Of a DNA stretch of 64,000 nt, positions 34,221 through 42,691 are shown in pieces (positions within the stretch are counted from its first letter, which is position 1; the number at the start of each line of letters is the position of its first letter). Origin of the DNA: Sulfitobacter sp. HGT1. Lineage in GTDB: Bacteria > Pseudomonadota > Alphaproteobacteria > Rhodobacterales > Rhodobacteraceae. The DNA lies in contig NZ_BLWI01000001.1 in NCBI RefSeq assembly GCF_013282155.1, forward strand, positions 62,001 through 126,000. The letters run 5' to 3'. The notes beneath the pieces were generated by a model. The model did not search any database and was not told where the DNA came from. It was given only the letters and a program-made list of their open reading frames with translations. The translations under genes were made by a program, and so were the position numbers.

Positions 34221-35210
34221 ATGAAAAATCTGACAAACTATATCGCCGGTGCTGCTGTCGGCCTGATGGGTACGATGGCCCATGCGGCCGATGATGTGAC
34301 CTTGCAGCTGAAATGGGTCACGCAGGCCCAGTTCGCGGGCTATTATGTCGCGCTGGACAAAGGGTTCTACGGCGAAGAAGACCTGAACGTTACAATCAAA
34401 CCCGGCGGCCCTGACATTGCGCCGACACAGGTTCTGGCTGGCGGCGGTGCCGATGTGACGGTTGAATGGATGCCTGCGGCTTTGGCTGCGCGCGAAAAAG
34501 GTCTGCCGATGGTGAACATCGCCCAGCCTTTCAAATCCTCCGGTATGATGCTGACCTGCCGCAAGGATGCGGGCATTGAAACCACAGACGACTTTAAGGG
34601 CAAGACCCTTGGCGTTTGGTTCTTTGGCAACGAATTCCCTTTCCTCAGCTGGATGAGCAAGCTTGAGCTGGCAACCGATGGCAGCGAAGGCGGCGTGACG
34701 GTGCTGAAGCAGGGTTTCAACGTTGACCCGCTGTTGCAGAACCAGGCGGCTTGCGTATCGACCATGACCTATAACGAATATTGGCAGGTGATTGATGCGG
34801 GTCTGACACCCGAGGATCTGACCGTCTTTAAATACGAAGACCAAGGCGTCGCGACGCTGGAAGACGGGCTGTATGTTCTGGAAGACAAGCTGGCTGACCC
34901 TGCGTTCGAAGACAAGATGGTGCGCTTTGTGCGGGCGTCGATGAAGGGTTGGAAATACGCCGAAGCAAACCCTGATGAAGCGGCCGAAATCGTTCTTGAG
35001 AATGATTCCTCCGGTGCGCAGACCGAAGAGCACCAAAAGCGTATGATGGGCGAAGTCGCCAAGCTCACAGCAGGCAGCAACGGCGCGCTGGATGAGGCGG
35101 ATTATCAGCGCACAGTTGAATCGCTTTTGTCAGGTGGGTCTGATCCGGTGATCACAGCAGCACCAACAGGCGCATGGACACATGCGATCACGGACAAAGC
35201 GTTGAACTAA
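34221..35210 (+). CDS. ABC transporter substrate-binding protein, THI5/NMT1-like
   Basis: 329-residue periplasmic protein with signal peptide MKNLTNYIAGAAVGLMGTMA ending HAA. The mature start DDVTLQLKWVTQAQFAGYYV is typical of the NMT1/THI5-like family (ThiY, pyrimidine-precursor binding). The binding-site region GGPDIAPTQVLAGGGADVTV is also family-like. Thiamine-pyrimidine and formyl-aminopyrimidine binding proteins share this fold, so a pyrimidine-type ligand fits both family and context. No TPP riboswitch was found upstream, which argues against a thiamine-salvage role. A strong terminator follows. Confidence 0.9.
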   Translation: MKNLTNYIAGAAVGLMGTMAHAADDVTLQLKWVTQAQFAGYYVALDKGFYGEEDLNVTIKPGGPDIAPTQVLAGGGADVTVEWMPAALAAREKGLPMVNIAQPFKSSGMMLTCRKDAGIETTDDFKGKTLGVWFFGNEFPFLSWMSKLELATDGSEGGVTVLKQGFNVDPLLQNQAACVSTMTYNEYWQVIDAGLTPEDLTVFKYEDQGVATLEDGLYVLEDKLADPAFEDKMVRFVRASMKGWKYAEANPDEAAEIVLENDSSGAQTEEHQKRMMGEVAKLTAGSNGALDEADYQRTVESLLSGGSDPVITAAPTGAWTHAITDKALN

Positions 35211-35233
35211 GTTCGAACATGCGTTGAGAATAG

Positions 35234-35266
35234 AAAAAGGGCCGGTGGAAACACCGGCCCTTTTTT
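35234..35266 (+). terminator. Strong intrinsic terminator of the importer operon
   Basis: Nine-bp stem GGGCCGGTG / CACCGGCCC with loop GAAA, flanked by an A-run on the left and TTTTTT on the right. Bidirectional; also serves the convergent L,D-transpeptidase gene. Confidence 0.92.
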
Positions 35267-35290
35267 CGTGATTGCATTAACTATCCAGAA

Positions 35291-35842
35291 TCAGAGAACG
35301 GTTACAGTCGTGCCGATCGGCACCCGTTCGTACAGGTCTTTGACGTGTTCGTTGATCATGCGGATGCACCCGTTTGACACAGACCGCCCGATGCTGCTGG
35401 GCTGTGTGGTGCCGTGGATGCGGAAATACGTGTCTTTGCCATTCTGGAAAAGATACAAGGCGCGCGCGCCCAGAGGGTTATCCGGACCACCCGGCTGGGC
35501 TTCTGTGTTGCCGACGAAACGCGCATAGGCCTTGGGATCGCGTTCGATCATTTCGTCCGTAGGGCGCCAGGTAGGCCACTCTTTCTTCACGGAAATCGTT
35601 GCGCTACCGGTGAATTCCAAGCCTGCCTTGCCGACGCCCACGCCATAGCGCATTGCCTTGCCGGGTTCGGTAACCAGATACAAATAGTGGCTCCGCGGGA
35701 GTATGAGCATCTGACCAACGCTGTACTGGCTCTTGATGGAGACCAATTGCGGGGTCGGATCATAGGCAGCGTTTTGGGCGAAAAGGGCTTGGGGAAATGC
35801 GAGAGCAGCCAAAGAGCCTGCAATAAAAGAACGGCGGCGCAT
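35291..35842 (-). CDS. L,D-transpeptidase (YkuD domain)
   Basis: Periplasmic enzyme that forms 3-3 peptidoglycan cross-links or attaches proteins to the wall. 183 residues with a Tat-like or Sec signal (MRRRSFIAGSLAALAFPQAL). The catalytic block is HGTTQPSSIGRSVSNGCIRM, with Cys in SNGCIRM and His in RIHGTTQ. A single YkuD domain occupies the rest, with no LysM. Monocistronic between two terminators. Confidence 0.93.
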   Translation of the reverse strand: MRRRSFIAGSLAALAFPQALFAQNAAYDPTPQLVSIKSQYSVGQMLILPRSHYLYLVTEPGKAMRYGVGVGKAGLEFTGSATISVKKEWPTWRPTDEMIERDPKAYARFVGNTEAQPGGPDNPLGARALYLFQNGKDTYFRIHGTTQPSSIGRSVSNGCIRMINEHVKDLYERVPIGTTVTVL

Positions 35843-35910
35843 GTGATGTTCCTAATTAGCTTCTGTTATGTCTATTTTGCTGGTTGATTGGTTTAAAGCA
35901 ACCCTGAGGC

Positions 35911-35949
35911 CATAAAAAAACCGGCTGTCCCATATGGATCAGCCGGTCA
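35911..35949 (-). terminator. Terminator of the second cold-shock gene
   Basis: Stem ACCGGCTG / CAGCCGGT (35920-35927 / 35940-35947), followed on the minus strand by a run of seven T. Confidence 0.88.
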
Positions 35950-35980
35950 ATTCTTTGTGTAGGCCGGGGCCTAGCTTGGC

Positions 35981-36187
35981 TTACGCCAGTGCGATGTTCG
36001 ACGCAGATTCGCGACCGTCACGGCCAGCTTCAATGTCGAATGTCACTTTCTGGTTGTCGGCCAGACCGGTCAGGCCTGCGCGCTCAACAGCGGAGATGTG
36101 TACGAATACATCTTTGCTGCCGCCATCGGGTGCGATAAAGCCGAAGCCTTTTGTTGTGTTGAACCATTTTACGGTGCCAGTGGCCAT
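35981..36187 (-). CDS. Cold-shock-domain protein, copy 2
   Basis: 68 residues, [18 protein letters not shown], with RNP1 KGFGFIAP and RNP2 DVFVHISAV; 64 of 68 positions equal copy 1 at 23.8 kb. The start is fixed by GAGGAGAC a few bases before the ATG at 36185-36187. The frame is open upstream to 36409, but that stretch has no cold-shock similarity and is probably the 5-prime UTR. It ends at a strong terminator and is monocistronic. Confidence 0.95.
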   Translation of the reverse strand: MATGTVKWFNTTKGFGFIAPDGGSKDVFVHISAVERAGLTGLADNQKVTFDIEAGRDGRESASNIALA

Positions 36188-36572
36188 ATCCGTAGTCTCC
36201 TCTAGTGTACCATCCGCATCGTGCGATGGCTTGGCGTTGTCGGTCTGGATCGAAGTCTGAACGCCGTATAAGGAGACAGTGGGTCGAAAAAGAATAACGT
36301 TTGCACCGACCGTATGCCAGAGGCGAGAGATTCGCGCAAGGGGGTCGACTTTGGCGGGATAATCATAGCGAAATGCCGCCGATATGTGCACATTCTGGCC
36401 ATATTCCAAGGGGCGATTTCGCGTAACCCCCCTGCTTTATTGACTTCTACCATTGCGAGTATTTGGCGTTATGACGCGGTGCGGCACCACAAAAATGCCA
36501 GATATTCTTGCCAAGATGGGTTTCGTTAATTGGTGTGTGGGTCCTGGCCCTGTAAATTGAGCAAGAGATAGT
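36188..36572. other. 385-bp divergent intergenic region, cold-shock gene / response regulator
   Basis: No credible gene. It should hold the promoter and a long 5-prime UTR of the cold-shock gene (minus strand) and the promoter of the response-regulator gene (plus strand). TTGACT near 36440 is a possible -35 for the latter but no convincing -10 box follows. A long UTR is common for cold-shock mRNAs; no defined RNA thermoswitch could be folded by eye. Confidence 0.5.
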
Positions 36573-37526
36573 ATGAAAATTCTAGCCGTAGATGACGACC
36601 CAACAATCCTCGAAATGTTGAGCAATTGCCTGACCGCCCGACATGGGTTTGATCTGGTCTGCGCGGTGCATGCGGAACAAGCGCTTGCCTTGTTAGACGA
36701 CAGTGAGACTGATTTTGACTGTTTCTTGCTGGATATCATGTTGCCGGGCATTGACGGGATCGCGCTGTGCGCCAAATTGCGCAGTCTGCAAAAACACCGG
36801 CAGACGCCGATCCTGATGATTACAGCGAGCACGACAGCTGATTTGATGAACCGGGCCTTTGAGGCCGGTGCGACCGATTTCATCTATAAACCGCTGAATG
36901 GTGTCGAACTGGGGGCCCGTATCAACACCGCGGGCTTGCTGAACGACAGCCTGCGGCGCGAACGGGTTGCGCATCATTCACTGGCAGAACTGACCGATTT
37001 GATGAAGATCAGGCCAGAGGAAAGTTTTGATCTGGGGGTTCCGGATGTCCATGATCTGAACGGGTTTGAGAACCGGCTGCTGCGGTTGCCCGAAGGGTGC
37101 TATGCGATGAACCTGATCGCGATCAAACTGCCTCAGGTCCGCAATATATTTGACACGCTGACACCGGCCGAATTTTGTCGTCAGATGGTGCGCGTCGCCG
37201 AGGCGTCGGTCGAGGCGCTGCAAGATCAACGCTGCATTCTGGGCTATGCAGGTAATGGTGTTATGGTGGCTGCCATATTTGCCCGCAGCCGGATTGATCC
37301 GCTAGGTGTTCAACGCCTTGTTCAACAAAACCTGACCCAAAGCAGACAGCCATCAGATGCCGGTGGCGATCTTGCCGAGGATGTGGCCGTGAAATCGCTG
37401 ACCAATCAGCGGCTTTGGACCGCGCGATCGGCCTGCGGCAAGGTCCGCGAGTATGTCGGGCAAAATGCCCCGAGAGAGCAAGCGGCAGCCGATGACGGCG
37501 ACAGTTTGTTTTCGTTTGAAATCTGA
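36573..37526 (+). CDS. Response regulator with a GGDEF-like degenerate C-terminal domain
   Basis: 317 residues. The receiver domain (1-125) has all key positions: Asp7-Asp8-Asp9, phospho-acceptor Asp54 (FLLDIMLPGID), Thr84 (LMITAST) and Lys106 (FIYKPLNG). The C-terminal part (about 150-260) has no helix-turn-helix. The pattern NLIAIKLPQVRNIFDTLTP followed by LGYAGNGVMVAAIFARS recalls the fold of a nucleotidyl-cyclase/GGDEF domain, but lacks GGDEF catalytic residues. Output is therefore unknown, perhaps protein-protein. No histidine kinase lies next to it. SD: AAGAGATAG. Confidence 0.8.
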   Translation: MKILAVDDDPTILEMLSNCLTARHGFDLVCAVHAEQALALLDDSETDFDCFLLDIMLPGIDGIALCAKLRSLQKHRQTPILMITASTTADLMNRAFEAGATDFIYKPLNGVELGARINTAGLLNDSLRRERVAHHSLAELTDLMKIRPEESFDLGVPDVHDLNGFENRLLRLPEGCYAMNLIAIKLPQVRNIFDTLTPAEFCRQMVRVAEASVEALQDQRCILGYAGNGVMVAAIFARSRIDPLGVQRLVQQNLTQSRQPSDAGGDLAEDVAVKSLTNQRLWTARSACGKVREYVGQNAPREQAAADDGDSLFSFEI

Positions 37527-37537
37527 ACCGAAATGAA

Positions 37538-37569
37538 AAACGGGGGCACCATTTGATGTCCCCGTTTTC
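37538..37569. terminator. Bidirectional terminator, response regulator / ettA
   Basis: Nine-bp stem AAAACGGGG / CCCCGTTTT, giving T-rich ends on both strands, between convergent genes. Confidence 0.85.
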
Positions 37570-37589
37570 CGTCATTCCGTCGCGTTTGT

Positions 37590-39245
37590 TTAGCGCGAGA
37601 ACTTCTTGTGCTTCAGGCGCTTGGGTTCCAAAGCATCGGCACCAAGGCGGCGCTGCTTGTCTTCTTCATAATCCGAGAACCCGCCTTCGAACCATTCGAC
37701 ATGCGCGTTGCCCTCAAAGGCCAGGATATGCGTACAAATCCGGTCAAGGAAGAAACGGTCGTGCGAGATGACCACGGCGCAACCGGCGAAATCCACCAGC
37801 GCGTCTTCGAGGGCGCGCAAGGTTTCAACGTCGAGATCGTTGGTCGGTTCATCGAGCAGCAGCACGTTGCCGCCTTCTTTCAACAAGCGCGCCATGTGGA
37901 CGCGGTTGCGTTCACCACCTGACAGCAACCCGACTTTCTTCTGCTGATCGCCACCCTTGAAGTTGAACGCGCCGCAATAGGCGCGGGAGTTCACTTCGGC
38001 GTCACCCAGTTTGATGATCTCGGCACCGCCCGAAATCGCCTGCCAGACGTTGTCGTCAGGGTTCAGGTCGTCACGCGACTGGTCGACATAGGACAGATCA
38101 ACCGTATTGCCCAAGGTAATGGTACCGTTGTCGGGTTGTTCGTTGCCGGTGATCATCTTGAACAAGGTCGATTTACCGGCACCGTTGGGGCCGATGACGC
38201 CGACGATACCACCGGGTGGCAACGAGAATTCAAGGTTTTCGATCAAGAGCTTGTCGCCCATTGCTTTGGACAGGCCTTCGACCTCGAGCACTTTGCTGCC
38301 CAAGCGGGGACCGTTGGGAATAACGATCTGGGCACGGGTCAAGCGTTCGCGCTCTGAACTGTCGGCCATTTCGTTATAGGACTTGATCCGCGCTTTGGAT
38401 TTCGCCTGACGGGCCTTGGCCCCCTGACGCATCCATTCAAGTTCGCGCGACAATGTCTTTTGCTTGGACTTGTCTTCGCGGGCTTCCTGCTCAAGCCGTT
38501 TGGCTTTCTGGTCGATCCAGTTGGAATAGTTACCCTCGTAGGGGATGCCATTGCCGCGGTCCAATTCGAGAATCCAGCTGGTGATGTTATCCAGGAAGTA
38601 ACGGTCGTGGGTAACGATGAGGATCGTGCCTTTGTAGTCGATCAGGTGCTGTTGCAGCCAGGCGATGGTCTCCGCGTCCAAGTGGTTGGTCGGTTCATCG
38701 AGCAGCAGCATTTCTGGCGCTTCAAGCAGCAGTTTGCACAAAGCAACGCGGCGGGCTTCACCGCCCGAAAGGGTCGTCACGTCTGCGTCGTCGGCGGGGC
38801 AGCGCAATGCTTCCATCGACACGTCGATCTGGCTGTCGAGATCCCACAGGTTTTCCGCATCGATCTGGTCTTGCAGTGCTGCCATCTCGTCTGCGGTTTC
38901 ATCCGAATAGTTCATCGCCAGTTCGTTGTAGCGATCCAGGATGTCCTTTTTCTTTTTCACACCCAGCATGACGTTTTCACGCACGGTCAGGGCAGGGTCC
39001 AGATAGGGTTCCTGCTCGAGGTAGCCAACTTTGGCACCCTCGGCGACCCATGCCTCGCCCGAGAAATCCTTGTCTTGGCCAGCCATGATCCGCATCAAGG
39101 TGGATTTACCCGATCCGTTCACACCGACCACACCGATTTTCACGCCGGGAAGGAAGTTGAGGTTGATGTTGTCGAAACACTTCTTGCCGCCCGGATAGGT
39201 CTTTGAGACACCGGACATGTGATAGACATATTGAAAGGCGGCCAT
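37590..39245 (-). CDS. ettA: Energy-dependent translational throttle protein EttA (ABC-F)
   Basis: Ribosome-associated ABC-F ATPase that gates the first elongation step by energy level. 551 residues (E. coli 555). Two ABC domains: Walker A VGVNGSGKSTLMR and IGPNGAGKSTLFK; signatures TLSGGEARRVALCK and LLSGGERNRVHMARL. The linker region with ELEWMRQGAKARQAKSKARI is characteristic. The start MAAFQYVYHMSGVSKTYPGG at 39245 is the family N-terminus; upstream in-frame residues are ignored. Confidence 0.96.
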   Translation of the reverse strand: MAAFQYVYHMSGVSKTYPGGKKCFDNINLNFLPGVKIGVVGVNGSGKSTLMRIMAGQDKDFSGEAWVAEGAKVGYLEQEPYLDPALTVRENVMLGVKKKKDILDRYNELAMNYSDETADEMAALQDQIDAENLWDLDSQIDVSMEALRCPADDADVTTLSGGEARRVALCKLLLEAPEMLLLDEPTNHLDAETIAWLQQHLIDYKGTILIVTHDRYFLDNITSWILELDRGNGIPYEGNYSNWIDQKAKRLEQEAREDKSKQKTLSRELEWMRQGAKARQAKSKARIKSYNEMADSSERERLTRAQIVIPNGPRLGSKVLEVEGLSKAMGDKLLIENLEFSLPPGGIVGVIGPNGAGKSTLFKMITGNEQPDNGTITLGNTVDLSYVDQSRDDLNPDDNVWQAISGGAEIIKLGDAEVNSRAYCGAFNFKGGDQQKKVGLLSGGERNRVHMARLLKEGGNVLLLDEPTNDLDVETLRALEDALVDFAGCAVVISHDRFFLDRICTHILAFEGNAHVEWFEGGFSDYEEDKQRRLGADALEPKRLKHKKFSR

Positions 39246-39334
39246 TGGGAATCCTCGGATAAGCTGCATTTTTAGTTTGTTGTGCAATATCGCCCAAACC
39301 GGGCAAGATCAAACACTCAATATATGGGGTGCTG

Positions 39335-39802
39335 ATGGCGGATTTGAAGGCATTGATTGCAGGTTATGCGCAGTCGGGGCAGGTGACGTGGATCGGCCTG
39401 CGTGCGCAAAGGCGCGTCGACATGCAGCCGGTCCCGCAGATTATGGTGCATGACAGCGGGTTAGAGGGCGACCATGCACGGCCTGGAAAACGCGCCGTGA
39501 CCCTTATTCAGGCAGAGCATCTGGCGGTGATTGGCGCAATGTTGGGGCGCGACGCAGTGCCGCCTGACATTCTTCGGCGCAATCTGGTGGTGGCGGGTAT
39601 CAATCTGTCCGCGCTCAAGGGACGGTTGGTGCGCGTCGGGCAGGCGGTGCTGTCTTTTGACGTAATATGTGCCCCGTGTAGCCGCATGGAAGAGGCGTTG
39701 GGTCGCGGCGGTTATTCCGCCGTTCGCGGGCATGGCGGGTGGTGTGCATCGGTGCATACGTCCGGTCTGATCCGCCTGGGCGACAGCGTTTCACCGATCT
39801 GA
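39335..39802 (+). CDS. MOSC domain protein
   Basis: 155 residues from ATG 39335. The MOSC (molybdenum cofactor sulfurase C-terminal) fold shows GLEGDHARPGKRAVTLIQAE and the conserved cysteine in CAPCSRMEEALG. Small MOSC proteins are predicted sulfur carriers or act on N-hydroxylated compounds (YiiM/YuaD types); the substrate is unknown here. Divergent from ettA; no linked molybdenum genes in the window. Confidence 0.87.
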   Translation: MADLKALIAGYAQSGQVTWIGLRAQRRVDMQPVPQIMVHDSGLEGDHARPGKRAVTLIQAEHLAVIGAMLGRDAVPPDILRRNLVVAGINLSALKGRLVRVGQAVLSFDVICAPCSRMEEALGRGGYSAVRGHGGWCASVHTSGLIRLGDSVSPI

Positions 39803-39998
39803 GTCGTTAATGCGCATCGCAATAACTGTCCGAATTGTCGTGAAATCGTAGAAAAAACGGCGAATTCGGCTTCAGTTGGCGCAATAATGAGGCGAATATT
39901 TTTCGTTTTGTCCGTTATCGTTCTTTGATCCGGGGTCAATTTCAGGCCCCGGTAACGCGACCCGCAAGAGGCCGCGCCGCAACACGAGGGACAAAACA

Positions 39999-40439
39999 AT
40001 GACAACATCTACTATCGTCGTCGGGCTTGACGGGGGTGAGGCTGGCAATCGTGCGCTGGCTTTCGCGACCGCTCAGGCCAAGCTGATCGGGGACTGCACC
40101 CTAAAGCTGGTCTATGTGATTGAATGGTCGCCGTTCAGTTTCCAGACCCCGGAAGAAAACGAACAGCGCCATGTACGCCGCGAAGAAGAGCTTAGCTTGG
40201 CGCGTGAGCGGATCATGGAGCCGGCGCTTAAGAAAGCCGCAGAAGATGGAATATCGGTCAATGGTATCGTCAAACATGGCGATGTCGCGGATATTCTGGA
40301 CGATATCGCCAAAGAGAGCAAAGCGCAGCAAATCGTGGTGGGCCGTGTCGGCTTGCGCGGTCTGAAAGAGCGGATGTTCGGTGGCGTTACAGGCCGCCTG
40401 GCCGTCGCATCCAGCGTTCCAGTCACGATCATTCCATAA
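39999..40439 (+). CDS. Universal stress protein (UspA family)
   Basis: 146 residues, MTTSTIVVGLDGGEAGNRAL. The ATP-binding signature G-2x-G-9x-G is present as GRVGLRGLKERMFGGVTGR, so it is of the ATP-binding class. It lies 10 nt before a sodium/alanine symporter gene, so the two are co-transcribed; UspA domains often accompany transporters as regulators. Upstream AT-rich DNA (39803-39998) likely holds the promoter. SD GAGGGACA. Confidence 0.93.
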   Translation: MTTSTIVVGLDGGEAGNRALAFATAQAKLIGDCTLKLVYVIEWSPFSFQTPEENEQRHVRREEELSLARERIMEPALKKAAEDGISVNGIVKHGDVADILDDIAKESKAQQIVVGRVGLRGLKERMFGGVTGRLAVASSVPVTIIP

Positions 40440-40449
40440 GGGGCATATA

Positions 40450-42003
40450 ATGAACAAGTTTCTTTCAACTGGGCTTGGCGCGGCTGCAATCTCTGCTTTG
40501 CCGGCCATCGCATCGGCCCAAGACGCCGTTGGCATGGATCAACGCATTAATGATATCTTCGCCGGGGCGACGGGTTGGTTCGTCAACCTGATCTTTATGT
40601 CGCTGCCGGGGACCAACTTTCCCTGGATCGTGATGTGGCTGGTTGTGGCTGCTTCGGTCTTTACGATCTATTTCGGCTTCGTGCAGTTCAAGGCCTTCGG
40701 CCATGCGATTTCTTTGGTCAAAGGGGATTACTCCGACCCCAATGACGCAGGCGAGGTCAGCCACTTCCAGGCCTTGACGACAGCGCTGTCCGGTACCGTC
40801 GGTTTGGGCAATATCGCGGGTGTTGCTGTTGCTGTTGGCATCGGTGGCCCCGGCGCGACATTCTGGATGATCCTTGCGGGTCTGTTGGGGATGGCGTCAA
40901 AGTTCACCGAATGTACGCTGGGTGTGAAATATCGCAACGAATACCCAGATGGCACGGTTTCCGGTGGTCCGATGTATTACATGACCAAAGGCTTTAAGGA
41001 ACGTGGCCTGCCGATGGGCGGTTTTCTGGCTGTTGTATTCTCCATCTTTACGATCGGTGGTGCATTGGGCGGCGGGAACATGTTCCAGGCCAACCAGGCA
41101 CATGCGCAGATTTCCGGTATCGTTGGGGATTACCCCGGCTGGATCACGGGCATCATCTTTGCCGCTGTCGTGTTCGCGGTTATCGTGGGCGGGATCAAAT
41201 CCATCGCGCAGGTGACGGAAAAGGTCGTGCCATTTATGGGCATCCTTTATGTTGCTGCGGCACTGGTCATTCTGATCGTCGAATATGACAAAATCGGTTG
41301 GGCTTTCGGTCAGATCTTTGATGGTGCCTTTACCGGTCTTGGGGTTGCGGGCGGCTTTGTCGGCGCGTTGATCCAGGGCTTCAAACGCGCTGCATTCTCG
41401 AACGAAGCGGGCGTCGGGTCGGCTGCGATTGCACACTCTGCCGTGCGCACCAAGGAACCGGTAACCGAAGGTATTGTGTCGCTGCTTGAGCCGTTTATCG
41501 ACACGGTTGTGATCTGTACGATGACGGCTTTGGTCATCACGATCTCGGGCGTTTTGGTGATGGACCCTGCAACAGGTCAGTTCGTTCTGAACGAGGCAGG
41601 TACGTCGATCAAAACCATCGACGGTTCCAGCGGTGTTCAACTGACGTCGGCGGCCTTCGCCACCGGCTTTAGCTGGTTCCCCTATGTACTGGCAGTCGCA
41701 GTGATCCTGTTCGCTTTCTCGACGATGATCAGCTGGTCCTACTACGGTCTGAAGGCGTGGACCTATCTGGTTGGCGAAGGCAAAAACAAAGAGATCGTGT
41801 TCAAGGTCATCTTCTGCTTCTTCATCATTGTGGGGGCTGCGGCCAATCTGGGCGCTGTCATCGATTTCTCTGATGCGATGATCTTTGCCATGGCAGTTGT
41901 GAACATCACGGCGCTGTATTTCCTGATGCCTATCGTCAAGCGCGAGATGAACAGCTATTTCAGCCGCCTGAAATCCGGCGAGTTGAAGAAGTTCATCAAG
42001 TAA
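40450..42003 (+). CDS. Sodium:alanine (AGCS family) symporter
   Basis: 517-residue inner-membrane amino acid carrier with about 11 transmembrane segments. The family signature appears as GLGNIAGVAVAVGIGGPGA. Start: ATG 40450 after GGGGCAT (MNKFLSTGLGAAAISALPAI); this N-terminus resembles a cleavable signal peptide ending ASAQ, as in some longer AGCS members. Probable substrates are alanine and glycine with Na+. Operon with the UspA gene. Confidence 0.93.
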   Translation: MNKFLSTGLGAAAISALPAIASAQDAVGMDQRINDIFAGATGWFVNLIFMSLPGTNFPWIVMWLVVAASVFTIYFGFVQFKAFGHAISLVKGDYSDPNDAGEVSHFQALTTALSGTVGLGNIAGVAVAVGIGGPGATFWMILAGLLGMASKFTECTLGVKYRNEYPDGTVSGGPMYYMTKGFKERGLPMGGFLAVVFSIFTIGGALGGGNMFQANQAHAQISGIVGDYPGWITGIIFAAVVFAVIVGGIKSIAQVTEKVVPFMGILYVAAALVILIVEYDKIGWAFGQIFDGAFTGLGVAGGFVGALIQGFKRAAFSNEAGVGSAAIAHSAVRTKEPVTEGIVSLLEPFIDTVVICTMTALVITISGVLVMDPATGQFVLNEAGTSIKTIDGSSGVQLTSAAFATGFSWFPYVLAVAVILFAFSTMISWSYYGLKAWTYLVGEGKNKEIVFKVIFCFFIIVGAAANLGAVIDFSDAMIFAMAVVNITALYFLMPIVKREMNSYFSRLKSGELKKFIK

Positions 42004-42048
42004 TCAACGCTTAACGCGATTGACAAAGAGAGCATGCTGCTCTCCTTT

Positions 42049-42079
42049 CGGCCCCTGATGCAATTCGGGGGCCGTTTTT
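42049..42079 (+). terminator. Intrinsic terminator after the symporter, abutting nadD
   Basis: Stem CGGCCCC / GGGGCCG (42049-42055 / 42068-42074) followed by TTTTT. The T-run ends one base before the nadD GTG start, and the G-run of the 3-prime arm is the only SD-like sequence for nadD. A second hairpin GAGAGCA/TGCTCTC lies just upstream. Confidence 0.85.
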
Positions 42080-42691
42080 GTGGGCTATCCATTTCCTTAT
42101 GCGGCACCGGGTCAGGTGATAGGGCTTTTGGGCGGATCATTTGATCCCGCCCATCAAGGGCATGCACATATCACACGCGAGGCGCTCAAGCGGTTCGGGC
42201 TGGATCGTGTCTGGTGGATGGTCAGCCCGGGTAATCCGCTCAAGAACCATGGGCCAGCGCCCCTTGCGCAGCGGATGGCGCATGCCCGCGAAGTGATGCA
42301 GCACCCGAATGTGCAAATCACGGATATCGAGACCCATCTTGGCACGCGCTATACGGCCCAGACCCTGGCGGCACTGCGCGCGTGCAACCCTGGTGTCCGG
42401 TTCGTGTGGTTGATGGGGGCGGATAATCTGGCGCAGTTTCATCTGTGGCAAGACTGGCGGCAGATCATGGAAACGGTGCCGATCGGCGTTCTGGCGCGGC
42501 CGGGGCAGCGCATTTCGGCGCGGATGAGCAAGGCTGCCGCACTTTATGCCCGCTACCGCATCCCCGCGCGGCAAAGCCAGCTTTTGGGGCATGCGGATGC
42601 GCCTGCATGGTGTTTCGTGAATGTCCCGATGATGGATGTCAGTTCAAGCGCGATCCGTGCGGCCGGCAAGTGGTCAGCGCAACCTGGTTGA
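42080..42691 (+). CDS. nadD: Nicotinate-nucleotide adenylyltransferase
   Basis: Makes deamido-NAD from nicotinate mononucleotide and ATP, upstream of NadE. 203 residues with GTG start ([20 protein letters not shown]), matching the N-terminal extension seen in Rhodobacterales NadD. The nucleotidyltransferase motif is [14 protein letters not shown] (HxGH) and the C-terminal motif [12 protein letters not shown] (SSTxIR type). [16 protein letters not shown] is a further family block. It starts directly at the end of a terminator T-run. It overlaps the convergent EamA gene by 18 nt. Confidence 0.95.
   Translation: MGYPFPYAAPGQVIGLLGGSFDPAHQGHAHITREALKRFGLDRVWWMVSPGNPLKNHGPAPLAQRMAHAREVMQHPNVQITDIETHLGTRYTAQTLAALRACNPGVRFVWLMGADNLAQFHLWQDWRQIMETVPIGVLARPGQRISARMSKAAALYARYRIPARQSQLLGHADAPAWCFVNVPMMDVSSSAIRAAGKWSAQPG

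Noticed and set aside
36188-36409. 74-codon N-terminal extension of cold-shock copy 2
   Set aside because: A strong SD lies just before the inner ATG and the extension has no family similarity; it is better read as 5-prime UTR.
39929-39943. FNR-box-like sequence TTGATCCGGGGTCAA upstream of the universal stress gene
   Set aside because: The half sites TTGA and TCAA are separated by seven bases, not the six of an FNR/FnrL box, and the inner bases do not match.
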